A stretch of 64,000 bases of DNA from Chryseobacterium culicis (GCF_002979755.1 NZ_PCPP01000001.1:900665-964664), one strand, 5' to 3'; shown: positions 37,908 through 47,289, counted from the stretch's first letter. Program-made: numbers and translations. The notes: a model not told the origin generated them from the sequence alone.

Positions 37908-38222
37908 ATGAGCGTATTAAGTATAACTTTCCACTGTACGAAAGATAACCTAGAAGAATGGGAAAATTATATTGATGAAACCCTGGTTTTAATGACTGAA
38001 AACCTGATGGATGTAGAAAAGTATATTCTTTCTGAGGTACACAGTGATTTTATTGAGGAAGGTAAAAATTATAATCTGCTGTTAATCTTCGATAATGATG
38101 AATTACGTGAAGATTTTATAAAAAGCGAACTTTTGAATATTTCTGAAAGGATTGAGAAAAAGTTCGGACAGGAAGTTATGATTTTTAATACTTTCCTAAA
38201 TCCGAAAAAATCGAGATTATAA
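37908..38222 (+). CDS. DUF4286 family protein
   Basis: A 104-residue cytoplasmic protein with a ferredoxin-like alternation of strands and helices, opening LSITFHCTKDNLEEWENYI and ending FNTFLNPKKSRL. It fits the DUF4286 family of Bacteroidota. Function unknown. It is divergent from gyrA. Confidence 0.8.
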   Translation: MSVLSITFHCTKDNLEEWENYIDETLVLMTENLMDVEKYILSEVHSDFIEEGKNYNLLLIFDNDELREDFIKSELLNISERIEKKFGQEVMIFNTFLNPKKSRL

Positions 38223-38232
38223 CTGATCATAA

Positions 38233-38260
38233 AAAAGCACTGAATTTCTTCAGTGCTTTT
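38233..38260. terminator. Bidirectional terminator
   Basis: AAAAGCACTGAA (38233-38244) pairs with TTCAGTGCTTTT (38249-38260), with A- and T-runs outside. It sits between the converging DUF4286 and small lipoprotein genes. Confidence 0.9.
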
Positions 38261-38265
38261 CTTTT

Positions 38266-38487
38266 TTATCTGTGATGTCCATGACCGCGACCTTTGTGAT
38301 GATGACCACGATCGTCATAAATATACACTTTCTTAACCTGACCCGGTGCATAGTATCTTGCACTTCCGCCATAATATCTTTTTGCGTGCCCTGGTGGCAT
38401 TCTTCTTCCATGTGGCTCGTGTACTATGCAAGAGGACAATAGTAACAGTACAGCGCCTGCCCCAACAATTTTAAACATACTTTTCAT
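38266..38487 (-). CDS. Small His/Gly-rich lipoprotein with PPGHAK / APGQVKK motifs
   Basis: A 73-residue protein from ATG 38487; the frame extends to 38538, but this ATG gives a proper lipoprotein signal ending SSC (Cys20). The mature part has MPPGHAKRYYGGSARYYAPG, then VKK and a His/Arg/Gly-rich tail. Related short Chryseobacterium proteins are sometimes labelled quinol oxidase subunit 4, without support that I can see. It is tandem with a paralogue at 38604-38783. The His-rich tail might bind metal; this is inference. Confidence 0.75.
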   Translation of the reverse strand: MKSMFKIVGAGAVLLLLSSCIVHEPHGRRMPPGHAKRYYGGSARYYAPGQVKKVYIYDDRGHHHKGRGHGHHR

Positions 38488-38603
38488 TATTTTCACTTTT
38501 TCAATTTCGATAGCGAAATATATCAATGTTAATGCCAAAAAAGATGGAAATTAAGCTAATGTATGTTAAAACCGACTGTTAATATTTTTATTTTAAATTG
38601 CTA

Positions 38604-38783
38604 TTAATAGCCACTTCTCTTTTTCACCTGTCCAGGAGCATAGTCTTTTGCACTTCCTCCAAACACTTTTTTAGCCTGTCCCGGAGGGATTGTATTTCCT
38701 CTGGCTCCATTATCATGCACTACACATGATGACAACATAACCATCACGATAAGCACCCCTGTAATTTTAATCAAATTTTTCAT
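38604..38783 (-). CDS. Small lipoprotein, paralogue with PPGQAKK / APGQVKK motifs
   Basis: A 59-residue frame from ATG 38783 to TAA 38604. The lipoprotein signal ends LSSC (Cys20). The mature part reads VVHDNGARGNTIPPGQAKK, followed by VFGGSAKDYAPGQVKK and RSGY. It aligns with the adjacent 73-residue protein over signal and both motifs but lacks its His-rich tail, so the two are a tandem duplication. Function unknown. Confidence 0.75.
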   Translation of the reverse strand: MKNLIKITGVLIVMVMLSSCVVHDNGARGNTIPPGQAKKVFGGSAKDYAPGQVKKRSGY

Positions 38784-38874
38784 TATTTCTATTTTTTCAA
38801 CTTGATTTAATATAACAATGGTAATGCCAAAAGTTCAAAATTCAAGGTCTAAGGCTGGAATAAAGTCTTTTATC

Positions 38875-38914
38875 GTCAATGGTCAATTTTGCTTCGCAAG
38901 TCAATGGTCAATTT
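38875..38914. repeat. Short direct repeats around a palindrome
   Basis: GTCAATGGTCAATTT occurs at 38875-38889 and 38900-38914. They are separated by the palindrome-like TTGCTTCGCAA (38889-38899). Part of a repeat-rich intergenic segment before the GNAT gene stop. Confidence 0.7.
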
Positions 38915-38944
38915 GGTTAGGGAGGTTATGTGCTTACTGAACAA

Positions 38945-38999
<55 letters not shown>

Positions 39000-39012
39000 A
39001 ATTTATAATTCT

Positions 39013-39504
39013 CTAAATGATTTCGCTTCTCTTTTCCATCATAATAAGATCTTTCCACACTCCGTTGAGTTTTCCTATTTTTTTGCGGACTCCTACCATT
39101 CTGAAACCATTTTTCTGATGAGATTTGATGGCCATTTCATTTTCGGAGAAGATATTAGTCTGTAATGTCCAGAATCCGTGATCCTCGCTATCCAAAATTA
39201 TCTTTTTAAGCAATACGGAACCCAATCCCTTCCCCTGGTATTCGTTATCAAAATAAATGCTTACTTCTGCAACTCCTTTAAAACACTCTCTTTTGCTGAC
39301 AGGTTTTAAAGCGCACCATCCTACGACTTCATTATTTTCATTTTCCAGCACCCAGCGGCAGTCATTGAAATATTCCATGCTCCAGGCCTCAGCGGTAGGA
39401 ACTTCTGTTTCCAAAGTAGCAATTCCACCCTCTACTCCCTGCCGGAAGATCTCAAGCACACGATTTTCGTCACTGGGAAGCATTTCTCTTAATTCGTAAT
39501 TCAT
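39013..39504 (-). CDS. GNAT-family N-acetyltransferase
   Basis: A 163-residue protein. YQGKGLGSVLL (about 89-99) is the acetyl-CoA pyrophosphate loop, and the sequence opens LREMLPSDENRVLEIF. The pattern of VAEVSIYFDNEYQGKG and NGFRMVGVRKKIGKLNG fits the phosphinothricin N-acetyltransferase-like subgroup. The substrate is unknown. It follows the DUF421 gene by five bases, so the two are co-transcribed. Confidence 0.9.
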   Translation of the reverse strand: MNYELREMLPSDENRVLEIFRQGVEGGIATLETEVPTAEAWSMEYFNDCRWVLENENNEVVGWCALKPVSKRECFKGVAEVSIYFDNEYQGKGLGSVLLKKIILDSEDHGFWTLQTNIFSENEMAIKSHQKNGFRMVGVRKKIGKLNGVWKDLIMMEKRSEII

Positions 39505-39509
39505 TGTAT

Positions 39510-40022
39510 TTAATGGTATTTTCTTTTGAGTTTTCTTTTAATTCTTGAATAGTGGGTCTGTTTGCTTTTTTCGTCCTGAGAAACAACACTGATATTTCCA
39601 TCCACTTCCAGAACGGAAAGCTTTACATTGTGTATGTTTTCAATTCCATGTTCTCTTATGGCTTCTTCCAATTCGCTTTCTGTAATCTTAACACGATTCA
39701 GAGCGGCCTGATCTGCTACTCCGTCTCTGATAAGAATTACCGGTTCATCTTCCATAAAAGTCTGAAAGGAACGACTGGAAAACATGATCCTTTTCAAGAT
39801 AAAATTAGCAACAAACAAAACCAGTGCCGCAATAATTCCTCCCTGAAGAGAAGTATCAGGCCCTACCATTGCATTCTGAACGGCATTTGAAATCAATAGC
39901 AGTAACACAACATCTGCTGTATTAAGCTGAGAAAGCTGATTTTTACCAAACAAGCGGATAGCGATCACCATAAAAAGGTAAACGCAGAGGGAACGAACAA
40001 TGACGTTAAGTATAGGATCCAC
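39510..40022 (-). CDS. DUF421 (YetF-like) membrane protein
   Basis: A 170-residue protein with three N-terminal membrane helices. VYLFMVIAIRLFGKNQLSQL and ADVVLLLLISNAVQNAMVG are characteristic of DUF421/YetF. A cytoplasmic domain of about 80 residues follows, containing PVILIRDGV. It begins at GTG 40022, and no ATG upstream fits. Function is not established. First gene of the pair with GNAT. Confidence 0.87.
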   Translation of the reverse strand: MDPILNVIVRSLCVYLFMVIAIRLFGKNQLSQLNTADVVLLLLISNAVQNAMVGPDTSLQGGIIAALVLFVANFILKRIMFSSRSFQTFMEDEPVILIRDGVADQAALNRVKITESELEEAIREHGIENIHNVKLSVLEVDGNISVVSQDEKSKQTHYSRIKRKLKRKYH

Positions 40023-40140
40023 AATTTTTTATCTACTCAAATGTATTGATTTTTGTGATTCGTAAAAAATATTTTATTAACAGATTTTGGTATAAATTTT
40101 GACCTTGGGATTCTCATTACACCACAAAAAATAAACTTAC

Positions 40141-40686
40141 ATGAAAAAATTATTTCTCTATTTAGGAATCTTTCTGTTCTTCGTATCCTGCAAAAAACAA
40201 GAAACTCAACCCACTTTATCTCCTGATGCAATCATCAATGAAAAAGTAAACGAACTTTATACTCAGTATGGCAAGTCCAATGAGGCCATTTACAACCAGC
40301 CGATTTCTGAGGATTTGTTTTCCAAAGATTTAAAAAAAGCATTGGAAGAGGCTATCAATGCTTCAAAAGCAGATATCGAAAAGGTTAAAAAAAGTGATCA
40401 TCCTGATGAAAAACCTTTAATTTTTGAAGGTGCTATTTTCTCCAGTTTGTATGAAGGATTTACCAGTTATAAAATTAAATCTGTCAAGATACAGGATAAA
40501 ACTGCTGAAGCACTGGTAGCATTTGAATATAATTCCGCTTCTCCTAAAGAAACCTGGATGGATACCGTACATCTGATCAATACGGAGAAAGGATGGAAAA
40601 TAGATAATATTACTTTTGATAAGATAGGAAATTCTAAAAATCTTAAAACAAGATTAACCGAATTTGTGCAAAGTGCACAGCAATAG
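40141..40686 (+). CDS. DUF3828-like lipoprotein
   Basis: A 181-residue protein with lipobox FVSC (Cys17). The mature domain has NELYTQYGKSNEAIYNQPIS and ends in strands TVHLINTEKGWKIDNITFD. This layout is seen in DUF3828-type NTF2-like domains. Periplasmic or membrane-anchored; function unknown. A strong terminator follows at once. Confidence 0.75.
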   Translation: MKKLFLYLGIFLFFVSCKKQETQPTLSPDAIINEKVNELYTQYGKSNEAIYNQPISEDLFSKDLKKALEEAINASKADIEKVKKSDHPDEKPLIFEGAIFSSLYEGFTSYKIKSVKIQDKTAEALVAFEYNSASPKETWMDTVHLINTEKGWKIDNITFDKIGNSKNLKTRLTEFVQSAQQ

Positions 40687-40687
40687 A

Positions 40688-40711
40688 AAAGCCGCTTATA
40701 AAAGCGGCTTT
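40688..40711 (+). terminator. Terminator after the DUF3828-like gene
   Basis: AAAGCCGCTT (40688-40697) pairs with AAGCGGCTTT (40702-40711) around an ATAA loop, and a run of T follows. Its T-run adjoins the stop codon of the converging peptide gene. Confidence 0.92.
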
Positions 40712-40719
40712 ATTTTTTT

Positions 40720-40854
40720 TTACGGACATTGAACGATTGGAATATCACTGCAAATTACTTTATTTGCCCATTCGCAAAATGTACAGTATTTTCTTGGCTC
40801 TCCTCCGTACACTGACTTCAAATCTGACTTTGTCAGTTTCTTTAAATTTTTCAT
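40720..40854 (-). CDS. 44-residue GG-leader (bacteriocin-like) peptide precursor
   Basis: From ATG 40854 to TAA 40720. The leader is MKNLKKLTKSDLKSVYGG, with the usual basic start, LKS helix and double-glycine at 17-18. The remaining 26 residues begin EPRKYCTFCEWANK and hold four cysteines (24, 27, 35, 43). This is the form of the small bacteriocin-like peptides widespread in Chryseobacterium, normally cut after GG by a C39 peptidase transporter. No such transporter or modifying enzyme is in the window. Whether the product is a bacteriocin or signal is not shown. Confidence 0.78.
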   Translation of the reverse strand: MKNLKKLTKSDLKSVYGGEPRKYCTFCEWANKVICSDIPIVQCP

Positions 40855-40968
40855 ATAGTTCTAATTTTATGGTAGCCCAAAATTAAAACCTTGTCCTTTA
40901 TTCTTTATTACAACTTAATCTGATAAGTTTTCATTATTCACACTTTCATGAATAATATGCAATCAATA

Positions 40969-41373
40969 CTATCTGTTGTGAATCTCTACAGTCACAGGCA
41001 TTACGTAAGTATAAGCAACCATATTTTCAGTCAGTTTTTTACGGTCTACTTTATAATCAAGGTCGCTTAATACCATTTCAATTTCTTTGCTTACGGTTTT
41101 GCAGTCTCCTGTGGAGTGAACATTTACAATTTTACCATTTTTTGCAATATCAAACTTCACCACTGAGTTTACGGTTCCCTGCTTGTAATCAGGATTGGTA
41201 AGATCAAAGTTGGCTTCTAATTTATTTCTGATATCATTAAATGTTTCACTTCTATTCAACTGAATTTCCTGAATGGTATTATGATCTGTTGTCTGGGCTT
41301 TGGCAGTGTTCAAAACAGCAGCAAATCCACAAACGAAAAGTGAAGCCATCAATATTTGAATTCTATTTTTCAT
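40969..41373 (-). CDS. Exported TonB C-terminal-like protein
   Basis: A 134-residue protein with a signal peptide (about 1-26, ending AKAQ). The mature part has VVKFDIAKNGKIVNVHSTGD, a near-C-terminal VDRKKLTENMVAYTYVMPVTV and a conserved-looking spacing. It matches the strand-helix-strand pattern of the TonB C-terminal domain family common in Bacteroidota secreted proteins. There is no membrane anchor or proline-rich spacer, so it is not a working TonB. Function unknown. Confidence 0.7.
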   Translation of the reverse strand: MKNRIQILMASLFVCGFAAVLNTAKAQTTDHNTIQEIQLNRSETFNDIRNKLEANFDLTNPDYKQGTVNSVVKFDIAKNGKIVNVHSTGDCKTVSKEIEMVLSDLDYKVDRKKLTENMVAYTYVMPVTVEIHNR

Positions 41374-41612
41374 AACTAACTGGTTTTAAATGTTATACTA
41401 ACCTATTTTTGTATCTCTTACCCAAAGTTATTAAAAATAATTCATATTAATTTTACATTCAATTAACATTGGGTTAACATTAGAATTTAATTAATTGATT
41501 ATCAATGAAATAAATTTTTAAAATAATTGAAAATTTAATATTGAAGGGGTATTTTTAAAGATAAATCTTCTCATTTTATACATTTTAAGCCTGATAAACT
41601 CATGAGAAACAA

Positions 41613-41640
41613 AAAAGAATCTGCTTTCGCAAATTCTTTT
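41613..41640 (-). terminator. Terminator after uvrA
   Basis: AAAAGAAT (41613-41620) pairs with ATTCTTTT (41633-41640). An inner TGC/GCA pairing lies in the loop, and a T-run follows on the minus strand. 23 bases past the uvrA stop. Confidence 0.7.
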
Positions 41641-41662
41641 ATATAATTAAATTGATATTTTA

Positions 41663-44494
41663 TTATTCCAATTCCCTCTTCAAAAACTTGCCAGTCAAGC
41701 TCTTTTTAGACTTCACAATTTCCTCAGGAGTTCCTTGTGCTACGATCTGTCCGCCATATTTTCCTCCTTCCGGTCCAACATCAATAATATGGTCTGCTAA
41801 TTTGATGACGTCCATATTATGTTCGATGATGATGAACGAGTTTCCAAGTTCTACCAATTGGTTGATGGCATCCATCAGGATTTTCACATCTTCAAAATGA
41901 AGTCCTGTAGTGGGTTCGTCAAGGATATAAAGGGTGTTTCCGGTTTGTCTTTTTGCTAATTCGGTTGCTAACTTGATACGCTGTGCTTCACCTCCAGAAA
42001 GCGTTGTTGACTGCTGTCCCAGGGTAATATATCCTAACCCAACATCCTGCAGGGTTTTCACTTTTGCAAAAATCTTAGGAATCGGCTGGAAGAAATCTAC
42101 TGCTTCATCAATCGTCATATCCAGAACATCAGAGATGGATTTTCCTTTGTAACGAACCTCCAGGGTTTCTCTGTTGAAACGTTTTCCGTTACAGGTTTCA
42201 CAATGAACGTATACATCCGGAAGGAAATTCATTTCAATCACTTTCAATCCTCCTCCCTGACAGGTTTCACATCTTCCGCCTTTTACGTTGAAAGAGAATC
42301 GACCTGGTTTATAACCACGGATTTTACTTTCCGGCAGTTCTGCAAAAAGGTTTCTGATATCGGTAAACATTCCGGTATAAGTAGCAGGATTCGAACGTGG
42401 CGTTCTTCCGATTGGTGTTTGATCTACATCTACAATTTTATCAATATTATCCAGCCCTTCGATCTTTTTGTAAGGTAAAGGTTCCTGAACAGCTCTGTAG
42501 AAATGTTTGTTAAGGATAGGATATAGTGTTCCGTTAATCAAAGAAGATTTTCCACTTCCTGAAATTCCGGTTACTACGACTAACTTCCCAAGAGGAACAT
42601 CCAGTGTAACATTTTTAAGGTTGTTTCCTGTAGCGCCTTTTAATACAATATTTTTACCGCTTCCTGCTCTTCTTTCTTCAGGAATTGCAATTTTCCTTTT
42701 ACCATTGATATATTGAGCAGTGATGGTATCTGCTTTCAACAAATCTTTCGGTTTTCCCTGCCAAAGGATCTCTCCACCGAACTTTCCGGCTCTTGGACCA
42801 ATATCCAGTACCTCATCAGCTTCCAGAATCATGTCTTTATCATGCTCTACCACCAATACAGAGTTTCCGATATCTCTAAGGTTTTTCAGAGAATGGATCA
42901 GCCTTTCGTTATCTCTCTGGTGAAGTCCGATACTTGGTTCATCGAGGATATACAATACATTCACCAATTGAGACCCGATTTGAGTCGCTAAACGAATCCT
43001 TTGTGATTCTCCTCCTGAAAGGGTTTTTGAACTTCTACTCAGACTTAAATAATCTAACCCTACATCCAGCAAAAACTGAAGTCTGGTTTCAATCTCTTTT
43101 AAGATTTCATGAGCAATGATTTTATTTTTTTCTGAAAATTTATCTTTAACATCAGCTAACCAGTCTTTTAAATCTGCTAAGCTTAATCCATTGACCTCAG
43201 CAATATTTTTTCCGTCAATTTTAAAACTTAAACTTGAAGGCTGAAGACGGGTACCATGACACTCCGGGCAGGTTTCTTCTGTGGTGAAATGTCTTTCCAG
43301 CAAAATAGCTTCATAAGATTCTCTCTCATCGATAATTTCTTCCATGAAAGCAATAAGCCCGTCAAAACCAATTTTTATTTTCTTGGTAATTCCTGCGTAT
43401 TTCAGATCTTTATTAAATTCTTTGTGACAACCGTTGTAGATATAATCCAATGCTTCTTCCGGAATATCCTGAAGCGGAGTTGTTAATCCCAATCCAAAGA
43501 TCTCAAGAATATTTTTGATCTGTGATAGAATCCATTTGTTGGACTTGATATCTTCCAACGGTAATAATCCTCCCTGATTAATGGATAATTTTGGATTGTC
43601 TATGAAATAATCCGTGTTGATCTTTTTGATTGTTCCCAATCCTTTACAGTTCGGGCAGCTTCCTTTGGGTGAGTTGAATGAGAAAGTGTTGGGCTCCGGC
43701 AAAGCCAGAGAATGTCCCGTTTCAGCATCCATCAGGTTTTTGGAAAAGTATTCGATGTCTGTACTTCCCAGTTTCTGAATTCCAATAATACCTTCTCCCA
43801 TTTCCATTGCAGTACGCAATGATTTTTCCATTCTGCTTTCCGAAGCATTTTCCCCGATGATCCAACGGTCGATAACGATGTCAATATCGTGGGTTTTATA
43901 ACGGTCAAGTTTTAAATCATATTCAATATCCTGTAATTCACCATCAATTCTTGCCTGTCCGTAGCCTTTTTTAGCCATCTGGACAAAAAGTTCATGATAA
44001 TGTCCTTTTCTGGAACGTACCACGGGCGCCAAAAGCATGATCTTTTCTTTTTTATAGTTTTCTTTGATGGTTTCAAGAATCTGATCTTCGGTATAGCTTA
44101 CCAATTTTTGTCCGGTAGACAAAGAGTACGCATCTGAAACTCTTGCATACAAAAGACGCAGAAAGTCATACAGCTCGGTAACTGTACCCACGGTAGAACG
44201 TGGATTTTTATTGGTCGTTTTCTGCTCAATAGCAATCACCGGAGAAAGTCCTTCAATTTTATCTACATCAGGACGCTCCAGTCCGCCTAAAAACTGACGT
44301 GCATAGGCAGAGAATGTTTCAATATAACGGCGCTGGCCTTCTGCAAAAATAGTATCAAAAGCCAATGACGATTTTCCACTTCCGGAAAGGCCTGTAATAA
44401 CGACCAATTCGTTGCGCGGAATTTTAACATTAATATTTTTAAGGTTGTGTTCACGTGCTCCGTAAACTTCTATATATTCTGTTGATTTGCTCAT
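41663..44494 (-). CDS. uvrA: Excinuclease ABC subunit A
   Basis: A 943-residue protein of normal length with two ABC modules. Walker A sites are GLSGSGKSS (about 34-42) and GISGSGKSS (about 645). Signatures [12 protein letters not shown] and [12 protein letters not shown] are both present. Zinc modules show [25 protein letters not shown] and CETCNGKRF. It recognises DNA damage with UvrB in nucleotide excision repair. It is a single gene with a -7 promoter element at 44530-44537 and a terminator. Confidence 0.98.
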   Translation of the reverse strand: MSKSTEYIEVYGAREHNLKNINVKIPRNELVVITGLSGSGKSSLAFDTIFAEGQRRYIETFSAYARQFLGGLERPDVDKIEGLSPVIAIEQKTTNKNPRSTVGTVTELYDFLRLLYARVSDAYSLSTGQKLVSYTEDQILETIKENYKKEKIMLLAPVVRSRKGHYHELFVQMAKKGYGQARIDGELQDIEYDLKLDRYKTHDIDIVIDRWIIGENASESRMEKSLRTAMEMGEGIIGIQKLGSTDIEYFSKNLMDAETGHSLALPEPNTFSFNSPKGSCPNCKGLGTIKKINTDYFIDNPKLSINQGGLLPLEDIKSNKWILSQIKNILEIFGLGLTTPLQDIPEEALDYIYNGCHKEFNKDLKYAGITKKIKIGFDGLIAFMEEIIDERESYEAILLERHFTTEETCPECHGTRLQPSSLSFKIDGKNIAEVNGLSLADLKDWLADVKDKFSEKNKIIAHEILKEIETRLQFLLDVGLDYLSLSRSSKTLSGGESQRIRLATQIGSQLVNVLYILDEPSIGLHQRDNERLIHSLKNLRDIGNSVLVVEHDKDMILEADEVLDIGPRAGKFGGEILWQGKPKDLLKADTITAQYINGKRKIAIPEERRAGSGKNIVLKGATGNNLKNVTLDVPLGKLVVVTGISGSGKSSLINGTLYPILNKHFYRAVQEPLPYKKIEGLDNIDKIVDVDQTPIGRTPRSNPATYTGMFTDIRNLFAELPESKIRGYKPGRFSFNVKGGRCETCQGGGLKVIEMNFLPDVYVHCETCNGKRFNRETLEVRYKGKSISDVLDMTIDEAVDFFQPIPKIFAKVKTLQDVGLGYITLGQQSTTLSGGEAQRIKLATELAKRQTGNTLYILDEPTTGLHFEDVKILMDAINQLVELGNSFIIIEHNMDVIKLADHIIDVGPEGGKYGGQIVAQGTPEEIVKSKKSLTGKFLKRELE

Positions 44495-44529
44495 AATCCG
44501 GAATGATTTTGCCTGAAAATCACAATGTG

Positions 44530-44537
44530 CAAAAATA
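44530..44537 (-). promoter_or_regulatory. -7 promoter element of uvrA
   Basis: TATTTTTG on the minus strand matches TAnnTTTG, 35 bases before the uvrA ATG. No TTG at standard spacing. Confidence 0.5.
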
Positions 44538-44690
44538 CGGAATTTTATGCAATTTTTTTGAATTTAAAAGGCATAAAAGTTTTATAAAAAAAACCTAATG
44601 TATGTTGGGAATGAATATTTTTTTATTCCCTATTGAAATTAACAGGATTGAATTTTTCCGAAAATGATTTGATATTTCCGGGTAATTATG

Positions 44691-44756
44691 TTTTGGTTAA
44701 AACCGATGGGAAATCTTATGTAATAAAAAAACGGGCTAAAGCCCGTTTCTATTGAT
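44691..44756. repeat. REP-like doublet, copy 2, in the uvrA-tssF intergenic region
   Basis: The 340-bp gap 44495-44834 holds the uvrA promoter, this element and a terminator; no gene is convincing. The element has a degenerate first hairpin (TGGTTAAAACCGA) and a perfect second one, ACGGGCTAAAGCCCGT, ending TTTCTATTGAT. It matches copy 1 (10824-10890) closely in the second half. Confidence 0.85.
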
Positions 44757-44776
44757 ATAATTCAACATTATATTAA

Positions 44777-44801
44777 AAATGCCGTATCTGCTACGGCATT
44801 T
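44777..44801 (-). terminator. Terminator of the tssE-tssF unit
   Basis: AAATGCCGTA (44777-44786) pairs with TACGGCATTT (44792-44801), loop TCTGC. It is 33 bases beyond the tssF stop, with A-rich flank giving T on the minus strand. Confidence 0.82.
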
Positions 44802-44834
44802 ATATTTTAAATGAATGGTGTGTTCCCCAAAGAT

Positions 44835-46718
44835 TTACATATCCTGGAAATCAACATCTTCATTATTTATTCTTACAATATATTCTATTCCGTCAATGGC
44901 TTTGGCAATGATCTGGTTTCTGATAATGTTGGCCATATTCTCCCAATAGGCTCTTCCATAGAAAGAATAGTTCTGCGGAATAATCTCTACCTCTACTGTT
45001 CTTACAAAACCTTCTTTAGGCTTGTTGCTGATCATTGTTCCTCTTCTTACTCTTACTTCTCTTACCTCATCTTTCAGAATCATGCGGCAATAGTTTTTAA
45101 CGTCTTCCAAAGAAATGATTTTATCTCTGGTTGTCAGTGCGTATTTGTAAGCCTGAATACTGTCTGTTCCCTTCTGTTCTTCAGCTCCTCCCAATGTCTC
45201 GGTAAGCAGTACAACAGTTTGCGATTTTAATTGGTTGGAAAGTTCAGTTCCCGGACGCATATGATTGGCAAGCGTACAGTGCGTTATCCAAAAAGCAGCA
45301 TAGGTATGGTCTGTTTTTTCTACAGGTTCCATGATCACATAATTCAGTTCCTGTCTGATATTCCTTTTGGCGTTGTTCACTTTCTGAACCATGGTTTTCA
45401 TTTTGTCAGACATTTCGCTGAGAACTCCTTTTACATTATCTCTGTTCAAAAGGGAAAATGCGGCAATTTCATCTCTTGTCAATTCCAGAACATTGGCAAT
45501 CATATCCACAGCATTTCTGCTTGTGAAACGTTCCATGCCTCCTTTTCTTACGGTGTACAATCCTTTTTTAAGATCATCAGCCGGAGTAAAAGGAATTTCG
45601 GTATACTTTCTTCCGTCACCATCCTGCACCTCATCTACATAAAGAAAATGTTCCCCCTCATCGGTTACCAAAGGAATATTATTTCCCATGATATCAAGGC
45701 TGTATTCTGTTTTTTTCCAACCTCTGTTGTATACGGGAAAAGCATTCAGAACAAAGGAAAAATTGTCAAGTATTTCTGCCGAAAATTGTGGTGGAAACTC
45801 GAAGGTAAGCCACAGGTAGCTTTTATTATCCAGGAATTTAGTAATTTCTTCTTTTCCTGCAAGAAAATCAAGATTCTGAGGAAGCTGCCCCGGTTCTGAA
45901 AAAAGACTTTGAGAAATTCCTGTTACCTCGATAAATTTATGACGATAGATACTTTTAATATCTTCAATCACTTTATTTCGGATGGATTGCTCTTTGAACA
46001 TCTGTTCGTAGCCATCATTCTGACTTTCTGTAAGATAACTCAGTCCTTCTCTCACAAATAAAGGATTACCATTGCTTGACACCGTGATATACGGCAATAA
46101 TTTATAAACAAAATCAAGGTGTTCAAAAGCAGGATTGGAGCAGAAAATGCTCAGATACTTTGGAAAGTTTTCACTTACATATTTGCTTACATCTACTCCT
46201 ATTGTGATTTTTCTATAATCTTCAGGCCTTCCCTGAAATCTTGCAATAGGAATTTTATTGAATCTGTCATCAATACTGTAGCAGGTATTTCCTACAAACA
46301 TGATGGATGTGTGAACTTTATTAATTCTTACATTTCCTACCGGAGTAAAAGGAATATTCAGCTGTTTATCTGATTCTGATTTTACCGTAGAAGTCATCTG
46401 CTTACGGAAGAAAAACTCAGTGTGTTCCAATAAAACTTCGGAAGACTCATAAGGTTGTGTAAAAGCCACGGAATGAGCCGGAATAGGATGGGTATAAATA
46501 GACGGGGTAAGAAGTTTTGCCAGTTTTTCCAATATACGGGCATTTACCGTCTGTATTTCATTATTCGCTTTGAAAACTTCTGTACTGAATGCATCTATCA
46601 ACAGTTTTACAAAAGGATCTAAAGACTGCGGACTTCTCAATCCCCATACTTTAGTGGCATTCTGCAGCATTCTTGCTTTTACAGATTCTTTGGAATAAAT
46701 ATTCTGATCTAAATTCAT
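44835..46718 (-). CDS. tssF: Type VI secretion baseplate protein TssF (Bacteroidota type)
   Basis: A 627-residue protein. The opening YSKESVKARMLQNATKVWG, the helical segment up to RILEKLAKLLTPSIYTHPIP, and the long beta-rich middle fit TssF of the T6SS subtype iii. The C-terminus with RGTMISNKPKEGFVRTVEVE also fits. TssF forms the baseplate wedge with TssG and TssE. It lies 24 bp after the tssE gene. No tssG, sheath, tube, VgrG or ClpV gene is in the window, so the rest of the machine must be elsewhere or missing. Confidence 0.85.
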   Translation of the reverse strand: MNLDQNIYSKESVKARMLQNATKVWGLRSPQSLDPFVKLLIDAFSTEVFKANNEIQTVNARILEKLAKLLTPSIYTHPIPAHSVAFTQPYESSEVLLEHTEFFFRKQMTSTVKSESDKQLNIPFTPVGNVRINKVHTSIMFVGNTCYSIDDRFNKIPIARFQGRPEDYRKITIGVDVSKYVSENFPKYLSIFCSNPAFEHLDFVYKLLPYITVSSNGNPLFVREGLSYLTESQNDGYEQMFKEQSIRNKVIEDIKSIYRHKFIEVTGISQSLFSEPGQLPQNLDFLAGKEEITKFLDNKSYLWLTFEFPPQFSAEILDNFSFVLNAFPVYNRGWKKTEYSLDIMGNNIPLVTDEGEHFLYVDEVQDGDGRKYTEIPFTPADDLKKGLYTVRKGGMERFTSRNAVDMIANVLELTRDEIAAFSLLNRDNVKGVLSEMSDKMKTMVQKVNNAKRNIRQELNYVIMEPVEKTDHTYAAFWITHCTLANHMRPGTELSNQLKSQTVVLLTETLGGAEEQKGTDSIQAYKYALTTRDKIISLEDVKNYCRMILKDEVREVRVRRGTMISNKPKEGFVRTVEVEIIPQNYSFYGRAYWENMANIIRNQIIAKAIDGIEYIVRINNEDVDFQDM

Positions 46719-46742
46719 AATTTTCTTTCGCTGTTAAAAATA

Positions 46743-47183
46743 TTAATCAATAGACATTGGACTTAGAAACAACTCTGTTGAAAAACTGAAACGTTCCCCT
46801 GATTCTTCCATTTTTGCATTGATGGCAATTCTTACTTTCTTTTTAATTTCGGTGTGTTCTTTAGTATCGTAGCTGTGCTCTACAAATTGTATATGAGCAT
46901 CAATCTGCGGGTTGACGATTCTGGGTTCATATTCCTGAATCTGTCTCCTTAAACTTTTGATAAAAACGCTTTCCCAGATGGCACTTGTAACTCCATTATC
47001 GAATTCAAGGTTCCAAACATCGTTTCCATAGTTTTCATCATATCTGTTCTCCCCTTTTTTGGTGGTGATCAGCAGCATAATATTGTGGGCAATACTTTCC
47101 CCCATATCGCAGGTATCGATACTTCCGCCTTCGGTCATTAAAGTAGACGGTACGAAAGGCATTCTGTAATTTGGTGTATCCAT
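46743..47183 (-). CDS. tssE: GPW/gp25-family T6SS baseplate protein TssE
   Basis: A 146-residue protein of the phage T4 gp25/TssE family: SIAHNIMLLITTKKGENRYDENYGNDVWNLEF has the characteristic NI-x-LLxTxxGER-like helix and turn, followed by ESVFIKSLRRQIQEYEPRI with the EPR motif. It anchors the contractile sheath to the baseplate. It is the first gene of a two-gene unit with tssF. Confidence 0.87.
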   Translation of the reverse strand: MDTPNYRMPFVPSTLMTEGGSIDTCDMGESIAHNIMLLITTKKGENRYDENYGNDVWNLEFDNGVTSAIWESVFIKSLRRQIQEYEPRIVNPQIDAHIQFVEHSYDTKEHTEIKKKVRIAINAKMEESGERFSFSTELFLSPMSID

Positions 47184-47289
47184 AACTTATTGTTTTTACT
47201 TCATGGTCCTGTTTTAAAAACGAACTACCAAAATACACATTTTCGACAAATAATGATGACAATACTTTAAAATATTATTCAAAAAAAGA

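Noticed and set aside
42375..42405. tRNA T-loop-like sequence (GGATTCGAACG) on the plus strand
   Set aside because: It is inside uvrA coding for RSNPATYTG, and no acceptor, D or anticodon stem can be formed around it.
44634..44756. Plus-strand frame resembling a T9SS C-terminal domain remnant (PGNYVLVKTDGKSY)
   Set aside because: Its second half is entirely the REP-like doublet, so the resemblance comes from the repeat; no upstream domain exists.
45231..45899. A 222-codon plus-strand open frame opposite tssF
   Set aside because: It is antisense to a well-supported gene, rich in Phe/Ser/His as expected for the complementary strand, and has no promoter.
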